A stretch of 64,000 nucleotides of DNA from Isoetes taiwanensis (GCA_021234155.1 JAJEKV010000286.1:310001-374000); one strand, 5' to 3'. Shown: positions 1-12,226, numbered from the stretch's first letter. Notes: a model not told the origin generated them from the sequence alone. A program made the numbers and translations.

Positions 1-224
1 ACATTGCCGTGGTGGTTATGGATAACATTTTATAAGGTCACCAGATTCATACAAAAGTATGACTCATAAACGTAAATTGGCAAGAAAACAAAACATATAT
101 GCTTGAAGTTAGAATGATACTATATATCACCATATAATTGAGGAACGGGTGGAAACATGATTTGACATGTTACCGTGTCAACATACCGATGTATAAAATG
201 AATTATAAAATGATCCATCATTTT

Positions 225-1836
225 TGTGACGTCCCCTACTCCCTATACGATGCACACATCGTATCTGAAGGAGGAGCCTTCCCCCTGGCAGCTGCACTGA
301 CAGGGGCCATCCACCTGACTCCACTCCCAGTGGAATGAGCCAGCAGGGGAAGAGTGGATGTGTCATTCACCCGTCTTCCATCGGGTCGACCTATCTGCGG
401 AAGCGCGAATAAACAAACATGAGCACAAACTAACAGTATACATAAATACAACCACCTCGTAGGGTGGACATAGCGTCAACATCACAAGAGATAACAACGT
501 CAACATAAACAATAACTGAAAGGGGGAATCCTACCCAAGGCTCAGACTCAAGGGGGTGTGACTGACGGCTTGGGCCTCCAGAGATCATTGCAGACAGAAT
601 TCATGGCAATGGATTTGGCTGGTATAGATCATGGCTTGGGGTAGTCCACTCCATCCGCCCCTCCCATGCACACTTTGCAGAGTAGGTTGAAAGATATTGG
701 GATCTGACCGTAGCCTGCCGGGTGAATAGCCAGAGGGGCTACTACTACTGGGTTGCATCTCCCCAGCGATGCGAGGGGGAGGAAGTCACCTCCCTCCAGG
801 AAGCATCCATGCCCTTCACAGGCGGTAGAGAGCCCTTTGCTCTTATTCGACTTGAACTCACCGGAAGGTGGCGCATCACCCCACGAGTGTCGAGCTCATG
901 CCTTGCCCACACGCGCGGTGGCAAGCCATTAATCCTAGCCCGCATAGACCCCGGGTAGGCCTTTACACACCGGAGGGGATGCGTGGCAGGGACAAGTTCT
1001 TCCTTATCATCGGTCGATCCAGCCACCCACAACCCGAGGCGGGCTCGTGCATGGGCCGCATGTAATTGGGAACCACCGGGTGCTAACTAGGATCATATGC
1101 TACCGCCTTTAAGTCTCTACCCCCTTCCCAAGACATGGAAGCAGAATGAATGAAATACATCCAACATCATGGGAACTGAAATAGAGAATATCATCAAATC
1201 AATCTATCTACACAACGTGAGTTAGATTGATTAGTTAGGGCTTATGACCTCGGGATCTATAAGGCTTCTAGAGTTGATCTAACACACCAAATCGGCCTAT
1301 TGCCATGCCCAAAGACGGATTTACTGTGAACAACTAGATACCTGCTCCTTGACCCCGGTTGATCCTCGGGGGCGTCCATGATCTTGATCTTCTTTGGAGA
1401 TGGCTGCAGATGAATCGGTGTCTGTTGGGCAATTCCGGCTCACCGGGCTTCGGCAATGCGGATTGGAGTCCTGCCTTGGCCGAAATGGCCCAAGAGAACC
1501 CTAAATGCGAGGATGGGAAAGAAGCTCTAGAAAACCCTAATGCGAAATTGAAAAGAGAGTTAGGGTTTAGGGTTTTAGCCCTTATATAGACCCTTTTTAG
1601 GTTAGGTTAACCATTTGGCCAAATGGGTTCATGCCATTTGGAAAATGGGGTTCAAGGGGGTTTTGTTGTGTATGTTTTATTAACATGCACAACATTCGAG
1701 GTTGCCCCCCTAGGTGCCTCTTGGTCCCTAGGTGCAATGTTCTTCGACTCTCAAGTACATGTCATCTATGACATGTACGTGTGACGTGGCAATATAATAT
1801 ACGTATTAGGAGCGTATATTATGCTAGAACGTCACA
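225..1836 (-). repeat. 3' LTR (left copy)
   Basis: Nearly identical to 15193-16804, with scattered substitutions and small indels, so the insertion is not recent. The ends are inverted, TGTGACGT at 225-232 and ACGTCACA at 1829-1836. Read on the minus strand it has a TATA-like TCTATATAAG at 1581-1590, followed by telo-box-like CCCTAAACCCTAA sequence. Confidence 0.9.
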
Positions 1837-1849
1837 TTCTCCCCACCTT
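1837..1849 (-). promoter_or_regulatory. Polypurine tract of the retrotransposon
   Basis: On the minus strand the sequence next to the 3' LTR is AAGGTGGGGAGAA, a typical plus-strand primer for LTR elements. A second copy of AAGGTGGGGAGA lies about 40 bp away, near 1879-1891. Confidence 0.7.
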
Positions 1850-2689
1850 GACTTGATGTTGTCCTCAGCATCACGCGTCTCCCCACCTTGGGAACCTGTA
1901 TCTCCTGCAATCACATATAATATAGAAAGATACACGATATTATTACATCAAGGTTATATTTCAATTATAATAAGATCATATTATTGTGAGAGGCTCTTAC
2001 GTCCTCTGCTTCAACATCTATTATTCACAAAATTTTACGACATTATCATCAATTATAGTTCAAAACTTTCTAATTAAAGCTCCTTGTCGCCTCCTCACAA
2101 CACATTATAGCAAAATTATGTGTTGCGCGCCCTCGTAGTGCCATCCTCCTGCCGCTCAAATCCTCTATTGGCCTGCAGGTTCAACACTACGTCAGTACGT
2201 GTTTAATTATTATAAGGGTTGGTTGTAAGGGAACCACCCATTAAATACAATTATATGGATGCAAGGCATATCTCCCGGCATAGGAAGATTATGTTTCTTC
2301 CATCATGGCCGTGGAGACAGCGCCCTATCATGCCTATATGCCACTCATGCCTACACCTGTAGTTGCACCACGTGGGAGATAGGTTCTTCCCATATATGGG
2401 GCGTGAAGGGCCCTCCCCGTAGGCATTGACTAGAGGTGCTTTTCCTATGATATATTCCTGCATGACCTCTTATCTCTCGAAGCGGTCTACTTCAGTGGGA
2501 CAGAAGTAGACCTTCTAATCTACCTTCCACTCATCCAAGCGGAACCACGGTCATGCCTACCATGACATTACACCACGTCCTAGAGATCACCGTAGTGGTC
2601 TCATCATCGGTAACAACGCATGCAACCCATACCTGGCATAGGCTGCATGCGTAGATTAATCTTAACACAATTAATCTAAACACAAATCG
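1850..2689 (-). other. 3' non-coding region between pol and the LTR
   Basis: AT-rich sequence between the end of the chromodomain and the polypurine tract. No convincing reading frame is seen. This placement is normal for the untranslated tail of a gypsy element. Confidence 0.5.
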
Positions 2690-3488
2690 ACATGCCTGAG
2701 CCGATTTCTTGGGTGTCGATGTCGATTACTTCGGTGACGAGCTGACCTTTGCATTGCTCCATGAACTCGGGGTACTGTTTCTGAAGATCTGTTTCAAGTA
2801 CCCACGTAGCGTCTTCCACTGGTAAGTGCTTCCACTTTACAAGGTATTGGAGAAATTTTGACCTTCTTGTCTTCTTATAAGATCATTGGGAGGACTTAGG
2901 GACGATTTCAAGGATTTTTCGTCGAGTCATTTCCAATAACTCATTAGTCTCAATACTTCCTCGGGATTAGGGGGTGTGCCTCTTTAGGAGACTTACGTGG
3001 AAAGCGTTATGGAATTTTAAGCAATTTGGGAGTTCCAATTTGTAGGATTGGGTACCTACTCTTTTGATTATCTCGAAAAGGACCAGCCCATCTTGGAGCA
3101 AGCTTCTTGCAATTGCCGATCGCGGGAGCTTGGCCTGCTTCACCTTGATCTTCAACCATACTTTGTCTCCCAACTTAAATTCCCTTCTAACGTCCACGTG
3201 CTTATCGGCTATGCTTTTACTTTTGCTTCTTGTTGCTGGGAGATATCCTCTCACCTCCTCCACCAAATCTTGCATCTCTGAAAAGCATCTGGCTGGGAGA
3301 CCTCTACCTTGGACGAGTTTGTGCCAAGTATCCGGGGTAAGACAACGATGCGTAATTGACCATAAAAGGACTCATCTGCGGCGACTCACGCTTGAAGTCT
3401 TTGTTGTATCACGAACTCTACTAAGTGGATGAAATCATCCCACTTAGATTGCTTATTCCATACATAACTTCTTAACATATCTTGATGA
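2690..3488 (-). pseudogene. Integrase C-terminal domain and chromodomain (broken)
   Basis: The minus-strand reading frame at 2967-3275 gives an integrase C-terminal region with the GDKVWLKIK and FHNAFHVSLLK motifs seen at the end of plant gypsy integrases. Downstream, about 2690-2880 reads through LQYLVKWKHLPVEDATW, a chromodomain core with its aromatic and acidic positions; chromodomains of this group bind methylated H3K9 and guide integration. The segment 3276-3488 also carries integrase-like residues but needs frame changes to read. The chromodomain is in a different frame from the C-terminal domain, so it cannot be made as one protein from this copy. The identification is firm; the exact end is not. 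Confidence 0.8.
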
Positions 3489-4200
3489 TCAGGTTTGTCC
3501 TCTCGTCGACCATCTGTTTTGGGGATGATATGCCGTGCTCATTGAGAGCTTCGTCTGGATGGTGGTGAATAGGTCCTGCCAAAAGGCACTCATGAACTTG
3601 GAGTCCCTATCTGAAATTATCTCCCTTGGCATGCCATGGAGTCTGAAAATCTCCTTAACAAATAGATTGGCCGTGTCTAAAGCCGTATCCATTTGTCACC
3701 CGCGGCACAAAGTGTGCCATCTTTGACAACTTATCTACTACCACCATCAAGGCATCTTTGCCCCTTACTGTTCTTGGGAGCCCTGTAATAAAGTCCATGC
3801 TTATTACCTCCCACTTCGCGTTTGGCATAGGCAATGGTTCCAAAGCACCTGGAATTCGTAGTTGTTCTGCCTTTGTCTGCTGGCATATCTGGCACTCTCG
3901 AATATACCTTGCTATTTCCTTCTTCATGCCGGGCCAGTAGTAACTGCTTCTAATTTTGAAGTACGTCTTCATGAACCCTGCATGCCCTGCTATGGGACTA
4001 TTGTGTGTATCATTCAAGATCAACTTCCTAACTTGTGAAGATTTTGGTACACACAACTTGTTTTTATGGTATAGCAAGTTTCCCTCCTTCTTAAGTGCCT
4101 AAACATCTCCCTTTCCTTGTCGGTTCTGGCCTCCTTGCAAAGACTTGCCCATCTTCCTTGAAGTCGAGGTCCGTTGGCAATGTTTCTTCGATCTTCTTGC
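3489..4200 (-). pseudogene. Integrase zinc-binding and catalytic core (broken)
   Basis: At 3655-4077 the minus strand encodes an integrase zinc finger of the H-H-C-C type (HDxH-like start, then CQICQQ) followed by WEVISMDFITGLP, which holds the first catalytic aspartate. A second frame at 3489-3692 continues with [13 protein letters not shown], which holds the second catalytic aspartate, and STAYHPQ. The frame changes between these parts, and the sequence after YHPQ departs from the usual QTERVN consensus, so the enzyme is interrupted. It would insert cDNA into host chromatin in an intact relative. Confidence 0.85.
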
Positions 4201-5422
4201 CAAACTCGCTTACGATGTTGATATGGCATTACAATGAATTCTTGTTGCCAAAGGCTTCCTAGAAAGGGCGTCCGCAACCACATTGAGCTTCCCTGGCTTA
4301 TAACTTATCTCAAAGTCATATTCTTCTAGGAATTCCATCCATCTCCTTTGCCTCAAATTGAGGAAGTGGTTGTGTAAATATGTATTGAAGGCTTTGATGA
4401 TCCTCCCAATAGATAATGCCTCCAAATTCTTAAAGCTCTTACTATAGCCAGGAGCTCCTGATCGTGCGTTGGGTACCACTGTTCAGCGTCGTTCAACTTC
4501 TTGGAATCATAGGCTACTACTCTTTCCTCTTGCATGAGGACTGCACCTGTTGCTATCCTGCTAGCGTCTGTCGCTACAAGCTTATCTTTGGTCGGATCTG
4601 GCAAGACCAATACTGGCGTTGTCGTCAATGCCTCCTTCAATGTATCAAATACTTTCTGGGCCTTGTTTTGCCAATGGGTTGCCCAATCTTTTATCTTCCC
4701 ACCTTTTGTGAGGTCAGTTAATGGCGCTGCTACCTTGGCAAAATTCTTCACAAATCTTCTATAATAGCCTGCTAGGCCTAGGAAGCTTCTGACTTCATGC
4801 GTATTCTTCGGTGCCGGCCAATCAATCACGGCTTCGATCTTTGCAGGATCTGTGGAAATGCCTTCTGCTGTGATCACATGCCCTAAATACTCCACTCTTT
4901 CCGTTGCGAAGTGGCACTTTGATAACTTCGCGAAGAGTTGATGCTTTCTTAACTTTTCAAGCACCTTCTTCAAATGTTGGGCATGTTCCTCCATAGATTT
5001 ACTGTACACCAAGATATCGTCGAAGAAGACTATGATGAAGGAGTCTAGAAACTCGTGGAAGACGTCGTCCATCAATCTCATAAATGTTGCTGCGCATTAG
5101 ACAATCCAAAAGGCATGACTGTGAACTCGTAGTGCCCATATCTTGTTCTGAACGCCGTCTTGTGGATGTCTTCCTCCTTGATCCTGATCTGATGATATCC
5201 TGATCTGAGATCTATTTTGGAGAAGATCTTCGCTCCCTGCAACTGATCCATTAGGTCATCTGACCTAGGCAAGGCATACTTATTCTTAATGGTGTGCTTG
5301 TTCAACTGATGGTAGTCGATGCACATCCTAAGGCTCCCATCCTTCTTCCTCACAAAAAGAATAGGCGCTCCGAAGGGAGAGACACTAGGTCTTATGAACC
5401 CTAGGTCTAGTAGCTCCTGCAA
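4201..5422 (-). pseudogene. Reverse transcriptase and RNase H (broken)
   Basis: The minus-strand frame at 5078-5422 begins the RT domain with [17 protein letters not shown], and the frame at 4353-5081 contains the active-site block [11 protein letters not shown] and then [11 protein letters not shown] and [11 protein letters not shown], all typical of Ty3/gypsy RT. RNase H follows with LVATDAS (catalytic Asp), and the last part, VADALSRKP, lies in a shifted frame at 4210-4479. At least two frameshifts (near 5080 and 4360) and a nonsense codon at 5423-5425 separate the pieces. The domain order PR-RT-RH-INT supports Ty3/gypsy over copia. Confidence 0.9.
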
Positions 5423-6040
5423 CTACTTCTTTAGCTCCGTCAACTCTTCAGTTGACATTCTATAAGGTGCCTTGCTTGTTGGCTTCGTCCCTGGCTCAAG
5501 TGCTATTTCACACTCGACTCCTCTATAGGGCGGAAGATGCTTGATCTCATCAGGAAACAAGTCATGAAATTCCTTGATCAACTTCGCTATAGCAAGCTTA
5601 AGGAGATAGGCCACTTGCTGCTTCCTTATGCACTTAAGCAACTTTTCACTACTCATGCATTGCATGATTGGGGTTACTTCTTTACTTGTAATCTCGATGA
5701 CCTTGCCCTCTGGAGTTGTTAAGGTCACCTTGTGTTTCCCACAATCGATGAGTGCTCCTGCTGGCCCAAGGTATTCCATTCCAATAATCAGGTCATACTT
5801 GCCTATATTCATGACTTCTGCTCCCAATGCCACATTAATGCCTGGCAAGTCTATATTGAAGTTTATTCTCTTCCCCGCTGTATGCCTGACTGCCCCATTA
5901 GCTAACACAACTGGCCTGGGCTTGGACTTCAACGGCTTTAGCTTCAACATGCTTACCATCTTAGGTGGCCTCTTTGCCCTAGGAGTCTATCAGCACTATG
6001 AAGGATTTCTCTTTGGCTTTCCCGGTTATTGAAATTACCT
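5423..6040 (-). pseudogene. Aspartic protease and PR-RT linker (broken)
   Basis: A minus-strand frame of 178 codons holds YDLIIGMEYL, the second conserved block of retrotransposon aspartic proteases, and then a linker leading to the RT start (YRMSTEELTELKK). The first protease block, with the catalytic aspartate, reads FIVLIDS near 5975-6010 but is followed by an in-frame stop. A nonsense codon (TAG at 5423-5425) cuts the polyprotein just before RT. Confidence 0.8.
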
Positions 6041-6233
6041 TTATCTTGACTTTTGCATTTCTGTATCAATAGCTGCAAAAATGTGACACTCACCATGGAT
6101 GTAATCTGGTTAGCCGTCGTCGTCGCATCCAGATGGTGTCTCCCATCCCAGTTCTACCAATGCGCATTCATCACCAGGGGGCAATGCTCGGTCCTATGCC
6201 ACTGGCTGAAAGCATCGAAACATAGCTCCTTTT

Positions 6234-7435
6234 CTATACACTCCTTCTTCTTCTCTTTGGGGATGGACTCTGAGAAATTGCCTCACGCTTTGGGTAGTTA
6301 GACCCGCCTCCTTGCTCCTTGAAGCTCACATGTTTCTTTTCACCTTGCCACCACTTGCATTGCCTTGCTTCCCATAATTGGAGTTGTATTGCGATTACGC
6401 TGGGCTGCTGGACTTGCTGGCCTTGGGCTATAGCTTCCTGTGCCCTTTCCTTTGTCTTGGAAATACTGCTGCCTTGGAGCATGCTCTTGTGGTCCAGTCC
6501 CTTGCAAACTCACTGCCTTGGACTCTGCTTTCGATACGGTCTTGGGGTTTATTGCCCTAACAAGCTTGCGGATCTCTTCATTCAGCCCCTCGATATAGCC
6601 TTCCACCGCGTGCCTTTCACTCAACTTTGGCACATAAGGCCTTAGTCTCATGAATTCCTCGGTGTATACGGGTGATTTGTTGCCTTCTTTGCAACTTTGT
6701 AGAACTGCTGCATCATGTTGCACTTCTGTTCCCTTGGCACGTAATGGCACTTGAACACCTTAGCAAACTTCTTGAACTTGCAACTGTCCCTGCTCAGCCC
6801 ATGTGCTTTGGCATACCCCTTCCACCATATTCTGGCTGCCCCCTTGAGGTTTGTTGTTGCTACCCTGCCTTTGTCCTTGTCCTTCATGCCATAAGCGTTG
6901 CCATACTCGCTCATCTCATCGAGCCAAGCCTCCGCTTCCATTCGGATCTGTTGTCTCACGAAGGCTGCTCTAGCTTTTCGGCTTTCCACACATTGCTAGC
7001 CTTTGAGTCAACCTTCTTGCATTAAATCAGTTGTGATCTATCCCTGTCATGGTTTGGATTCTCCCGTCTCTCTTCCTCCTGTTCCTCTGATCCAGAGTCT
7101 GTGTCTGAGCTAGAGTCCGAAGATCCCGAACTAGGAGATCTTCTCCTTCGGTTCCTCTTCCTTTGGTGTACTGTCCGGCCAGCTGGTGTTTCAGGCAAGG
7201 GCACATTCTGATCTTGCCCTCCAGCTCCTGCTGCCCCTGCTAGCAATGCCCTTATGTCATGGATGTCGGATCTAATCTGGGATAGCTCTTCCTCTAGTGT
7301 TACTGCCTCAAACTCTGGGCGCAGGTTTCTCGGCTGGAAGCGCCTTGGTGGGGTACGCTCCTGCTCGCGTTGTCTCTGTTCATCAAGATTTCTAGGTACT
7401 CTTGCTGCATGCACATTAGAGTGAGTTCTGATCAT
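6234..7435 (-). pseudogene. gag (broken into several frames)
   Basis: The minus strand at 7022-7435 encodes an Arg/Ser/Glu-rich N-terminal region; 6648-6989 encodes a capsid-like segment with AARIWWKGYAKAHG (the tryptophan block of plant retrotransposon gag); and 6340-6750 in another frame continues with RLRPYVPKLSERHAVEGYIEGL, typical of the gag C-terminal half. A Lys/Arg-rich tail follows at 6234-6482. No intact CCHC knuckle was found. The protein would form the virus-like particle; frameshifts rule out a complete product here. Confidence 0.8.
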
Positions 7436-7590
7436 TAGTTTCTTGTTTTGGGTGTTACGTTGCTTGTTTGTTCATGCAATTTGAGGGGACAATTGCATAC
7501 AAAGAGACATATTTACGATCATAATTTATATTCCTACATATAGTAATATTTTTAACATTCAAACATATGAGGAAAACAACAATTCTAATT

Positions 7591-8731
7591 CTACTCTTGG
7601 AACTTCTTCAAATAGTCTGGGTTGTCTTCGAGGAATTTGTTCACTTGGGCTGTACCAATGGTTCCCCCTAGGTTCCTGAGGACATTCGTGGACGTACCTC
7701 CTTGAAGTGCGTTCAACAAGTCTTCAATCTTCCTGTCCGACGTATAGGCTGCAGTTACTACCAATCTGTCGTGCCATCTGTAGGAACTGCGAAGTCGAAG
7801 ACACTCAATGCCATCGTTCTCTTGACTAGGATGGCATGGTCGATGTTTGAGGGCATACGAGCATGACTTCCAAATCCAGAGAGGGCGATAAGCATGAAGA
7901 CTCCCTCTTCTCCCCGCGGGCTGAACTGGCGGTGTACCACTGCTATCCTTCCATCTAAGAACAAAGGAAGGTAGAATCTAAGGGCTTTGTCATGCCCTGC
8001 TTCTCTGCCTGAAGTGATGGCCGCTCGGTATCTCCCAGAATCGTCAACCGGCACTTCCACCAAGTCCATGTAATCGCTGTAGATGGAAGATGCGAGGTTG
8101 ATGCTTCTCTTCTCTGATACTGGTGTTGATGCAGATGAGTTTGGCAGGAGTACTGATGTTGTCTTCCCTTTGATTCCCATGCTCTCCTGAATCGCCAAGA
8201 ACTCTTCTTCCGTCGGTAGCTCTTGCTCGGCCATCATCTGTCTGATGCCGGTGTAGGCTTCAATATCTGTAGATGTCTGGCCGGTGTAGGTTCTGGCTTC
8301 CCTTACACTGATGGGGGAAAGTCTTGAGCTTCCCTGTCGATGAAGTCGTCGAGCACAGGGTCTTGTCATAGGAGATACAACAATTCATCCAGTCTGTAGC
8401 CCCTGTCTCGGCACTCGGGAAGATTCTTGATATCATGGAGGCTTAAATATGGCTCTCCTTGTATGATCACTGGGGTCAAGCTTGTGATCCCTTGTCCCAG
8501 TGGTGGGGCTCTTCTCGTTGCTCTGAGTCCGTCCTCGAAACTCTAGATCTGTTGTTCCACCAGTTGCCTCTCCTGAGCTAGGTCGATGTCTTCTGAGTCT
8601 GACTCTTCTTCTTCTTCTTCTTCTTCTTCTTCTTCTTCTTCTTCTTCGAATATGTTCTTACAAAGACTACGGTCAGATAATGCTAAAAAAACATTTAAAA
8701 GCCTTGTACAGAGTAAGGACATGTCTCCCAA
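7591..8731 (-). pseudogene. Pre-gag ORF3, unknown function, starts with a poly-Glu tract
   Basis: Minus-strand coding sequence lying 5' of gag. It opens with a run of about 14 glutamates (8604-8647), then SDSEDIDLAQERQ, has a stop near 8543, and continues in shifted frames at 7758-8369 (203 codons) and to a stop at 7591 (ending in KFLEDNPDYLKKFQE). I recognise no domain. The 7758-8369 part is acidic then mixed alpha/beta-like, with RFYLPLFLDGRIAVVHRQFS. The poly-Glu start repeats the poly-Glu end of ORF2 at 11342-11376, so ORF2 and ORF3 may once have been one gene split by the intervening 2.7 kb. Confidence 0.55.
8604..8647 (+). repeat. (TTC)n microsatellite
   Basis: About 14 TTC units on the plus strand, encoding poly-Glu on the minus strand. 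It pairs with a similar tract at 11342-11376. Confidence 0.95.
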
Positions 8732-11337
8732 TATCTACCCTGGTGTTTTATGCCAGGCCACATCAGGTACTCCTACTTCCATTATCCTTTAATATAATCA
8801 AACCTTTCACAATATAACTTAACTTTAGATCATATCATCATTATCATTTAGAATTTGTACATGATTTTAAAAGCATAAGGTGTAAAATACAATCTGAAGT
8901 TTAACGTGAAGTTTAACGTGTAGAGTATAAATTGTAAAGTGTACAATAGAAAGTGTAAAACGTAAAAAATATGAAGTATAAAGTAATAGTTACATTCCTG
9001 TATTTCATAGTTCTATCTCTTTGGTCTCCAGTTATCATTTCCGCGTTAACGCCAACTCTAACAGCAAAAGAGAGACAATTAGAGGAGAGAACCCGTACCT
9101 GCAGCCAACCAATACACAATTAGCATGATAATGGTAAATGTGCAAGGGCCAAAAGGTACATTGGGTCTCTCAGTTTATCACTGATCACCAATTGTATCCT
9201 TTTGCCCTAAGGTGACATTTAACAAGAAAGGACACTGGAATATTAACGTTTTTAGCATTATAGACTTCCCATTTGATCTCAAGTATAACCATTAGACGAG
9301 AACTAATTTCTTAGTCCCAAATCTAGCTGGTTATTATGATCTCAAAAATATGATTTTAGCCTTGATCAACATAGTCAGTTTCATAGCATATCGTAAAACA
9401 TTTAACATTTTAACTTCCTCAGTTCCATCTCAACATTTTATATAAGCATTTCCAACATATTTCAGATTTTTTCCGGCATCATAATCACTTCCAAAATGTA
9501 TCACAATCGGATATAAGATTTAGAATATAAACTTTTGAATATAATAATTTAAGCATGTCATATCCAGTAGCATTTGAATAACAAGGTAGCTAACCATAGG
9601 GCTCATCCATGAGCTGAAGCATGAGAGCTTGATCTTGCATCTTGCATGATAAACAAACACTCTTTTTTCAACTTAATAGGAACTAAGCTTAAATTTACCA
9701 TGGCTGGAACTTAGCATTCAGGCCAAAGCACCTACATTACTATAGGCTAACCTGAATAGATGCACTCCACAATCATATTTCTTCCCATATGAGCGTCCAC
9801 ACTACATCATAGCAGAGCTGCATCAAATGTCTAAGGCCAAAAAAGCCAACATCTGTTTGTCACAGCTAAGGGAATCATTTTCACATTGGTTGGTTGCAGC
9901 AGAAACCTGTTTCAGCATAGAGCCATTTGTATCAGATATTTCTATTTGTATTAGACATCCGTTATCCAAGGATCAAAGGCAGATAGGAACATGAATGCCA
10001 GCATATCTATTACCAAGAATATCAGGAAACAAGGCAGATCCCTTGAGTTAAAAAATCACATTTGTTTCTCACTGATGCCACATAAGTTGCTTTTTTAAGT
10101 GCAGGTCAGCACTAATAGCTTCAAATGCATTTCGAAAATTTTAACTGTGCTAGATACAGTAGAGCAAAACAGAACAAAACATACCTCGTAATGCTGATTT
10201 GCAAAGTCCATGGATTTTGCAAAGTCCATGAGCTCCAGAGCAAGTTTGAAGCTCAAAACACAAAGCTTTAGATCTTCTTGACCATTTTCGAAATCACCTT
10301 TGTGCCTTAGATAGCTGCCTCTTTTCGAAAAGGCAGAGATTTGCATCTGTATTTCTACTAGTTCAGGCACCTGAGATCTGTATAGTCAGGTCAAAAACGA
10401 CCTTGCTACATGACCTTCTAGCAAGATCAAAGCCTCACAGGCATAGCTTGATGGCAAATATGTAGAAGCATCTGCATGCGGCAGTCTTTGGCGCCAAGCA
10501 TAGTCGCAGCTAATGCTGGACGTTTCAGTATTAGGTATTTTTTTGCCTATTAACCTATTAGGCAATGTATTTTCTACCATATTATCCAAAACCATGCAAT
10601 ATATTACCATGCAATATTGTCCAAAACCATTGGCACAAAAGGTACCGTACCTTAGAGTATATGCATGCTAGAAAGCCCACGTTCCATGAGCTCCTTCGTG
10701 CTAATTATAAGCCACAAAGTTGCATAAAGCCACAAAGTTGAATGCAAAGTACATTTGCATGTAGACCACCACTTGTTAAGCTTGCATATAAGGCCATGCA
10801 TGCATAAGTTTTAAAAGAAAGAAAAGGCTTATCTTTATCTTTAGTCATAAAACAATATATATGACCACTTGATGCTTATGTACACATAGAGTATCATGCC
10901 ACAAATAAAGTATCATGCCACATCTAGTCCAAAATATTTACATGTATTTTGCCTTAGCTCATAAAATTAGTGTATATAAATGTTCACACAATCATTTCCC
11001 ATGTATTTCTAGGGTAAAGACTATTTGCCTTCAATATACTTGGAGCATAGCTCCTCAAATTTCAAGAATTATGAAAGATTAGCTTGTCTTTACATATCCC
11101 ATCTATAAATCCATGTCTTGCCTCATTATTCGTATTGGAATTTGTTCACCTCATAGGTGAGTTTATGCCATATCCAATAAATCACCAAAGTTGTTTACAA
11201 ATAGTTTATTTAACATCAAATCGCATATAAAATGGCAGAACATATCTCAAAACCTTATAACTTAATTGCCAATGGGAATGATTATCCCCATAGCCCTTTA
11301 GAACTTGCTTGCACAATTTGAAAACTCAAAAGAGAAT
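8648..11337. other. AT-rich 2.7-kb segment between two (TTC)n tracts: nested insertion or intron
   Basis: Base composition is clearly more AT-rich than the flanking retrotransposon ORFs, and there are no long reading frames. It lies exactly between two poly-Glu-coding tracts. The ends (GAATATGTTCT at the left, AGAGAATATTCTC at the right) are not convincing terminal repeats, and no GT..AG pair was found that joins ORF2 to ORF3. It contains one exon-like block at 10187-10370. Otherwise I see nothing coding. Confidence 0.5.
10187..10370 (-). pseudogene. Exon-like fragment of an unidentified gene
   Basis: On the minus strand an open block reads from a 3' splice site (ATCTCAG|GTGCC) to a 5' splice site (TACGAG|GTATGT), with residues such as RHKGDFENGQEDLKL and ALELMDFAKSMDFANQHYE. 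The clean AG and GT borders suggest a host exon brought here by a mobile element. I do not recognise the family. Confidence 0.4.
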
Positions 11338-11943
11338 ATTCTCTTCTTCTTCTTCTTCTTCTTCTTCTTCTTCTTCCTCCTCCTCGTAGGCGAGGCGCAT
11401 CTGCTCCTCCTCTGCAGCTGCCATGGCCATTGGCTCAATGTCTAAGGGCTGTACTGAAGGCTCTCCTAGCTTAGTTTGACCTCGGAGTGATAGGAATATG
11501 GCTACGGCTGCATTGTAAGAGAAGTATCTCCTCTTATTGGCGGAGACTGACATATAATCGGGCAGGCGGGTTGCTTTGTTTTCTAGGTACTTTTCTACGT
11601 TTGGTATGTCCCGGAGGGCTGTCTTGAGGGCCGTATTAGGTGCAAAGTATCCTATGCAAGGTGGGAGTTCTACTAAGAATGGTCCTATCTTAGCATGGAA
11701 CTCAGACATAATGTCCTGGTAGAAGGGTGTGGCATTGATGGTGGCCTCCACATCGATCTGCTTCTGAAAAACATTGAAGACAGAATTGATGTCGGCCTCG
11801 GCCACATGAGCTGTGGCACTGTACCATCGCCTGAACATAGAGGTTGCCATGGAGTATGAGCAGCTGAGGATGATAAACAGATGTGAAAGCGCCTTAGGGG
11901 TCTGGAAAATCGGCTTGGAGTGAAGAGCAATGGTGTAGGGCAC
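11326..11943 (-). CDS. Pre-gag ORF2, unknown function, poly-Glu C-terminus
   Basis: A 205-codon minus-strand frame between ORF1 and gag inside the retrotransposon. It has a hydrophobic N-terminal stretch (HLFIILSCSYSMATSMF), so the real start may be the internal Met at the end of that stretch; a middle part with LPPCIGYFAPNTALKTALRD; and ends in MRLAY plus about 15 glutamates and NILF. I recognise no family. It is open over its full length, unlike gag and pol. The shared poly-Glu joins it conceptually to ORF3. It could be an accessory protein of the element or a captured host fragment. Confidence 0.5.
   Translation of the reverse strand: MPYTIALHSKPIFQTPKALSHLFIILSCSYSMATSMFRRWYSATAHVAEADINSVFNVFQKQIDVEATINATPFYQDIMSEFHAKIGPFLVELPPCIGYFAPNTALKTALRDIPNVEKYLENKATRLPDYMSVSANKRRYFSYNAAVAIFLSLRGQTKLGEPSVQPLDIEPMAMAAAEEEQMRLAYEEEEEEEEEEEEEEENILF
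11342..11376 (+). repeat. (TTC)n microsatellite, second copy
   Basis: A run of TTC units encoding the poly-Glu tail of ORF2 on the minus strand. Confidence 0.9.
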
Positions 11944-12142
11944 AAATGGCCCCCATGGTCCTATTTATAAGCAAAACCCTAAATTTGGGAAAATTCAAGG
12001 TTGGGAAATATCTATGATTCTAAGGTCTAGGTGTGCAATTCACAGGTTAACTATGCTAAAAACTGCTTCGAGGGGTCGTATGACAGCAATTTTTCAGCTA
12101 TCCTGTGGGGGAAATGTGGATGAATTAGGGCAATTTTGGGGG

Positions 12143-12215
12143 AACCACTCACACAGTGCACGAGAGCTAGTTAGGAAAAAATCCTAAGTGTCCTGGGCGG
12201 ACTCTGTGGGGGGTT
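12143..12215 (-). repeat. Leader hairpin repeat, copy E
   Basis: The same 73-bp fold as copies A-D, with GCACGAGAGCTAGTTAGGA and TCCTAAGTGTCCTGGGC between the outer arms. The TRIM inserted 11 bp downstream. Confidence 0.8.
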
Positions 12216-12226
12216 GAGCTCTGTTT

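Noticed and set aside
1700-1725. GAGGTTGCCCCCCTAGGTGCC in the LTR as another E-family end
   Set aside because: No matching 3' end or T-run junction, and the sequence is an integral part of both LTRs.
8586-8792. Open frame with a poly-Ser run on the plus strand
   Set aside because: It is the (TTC)n microsatellite read on the wrong strand; the minus-strand poly-Glu frame fits the surrounding ORF.
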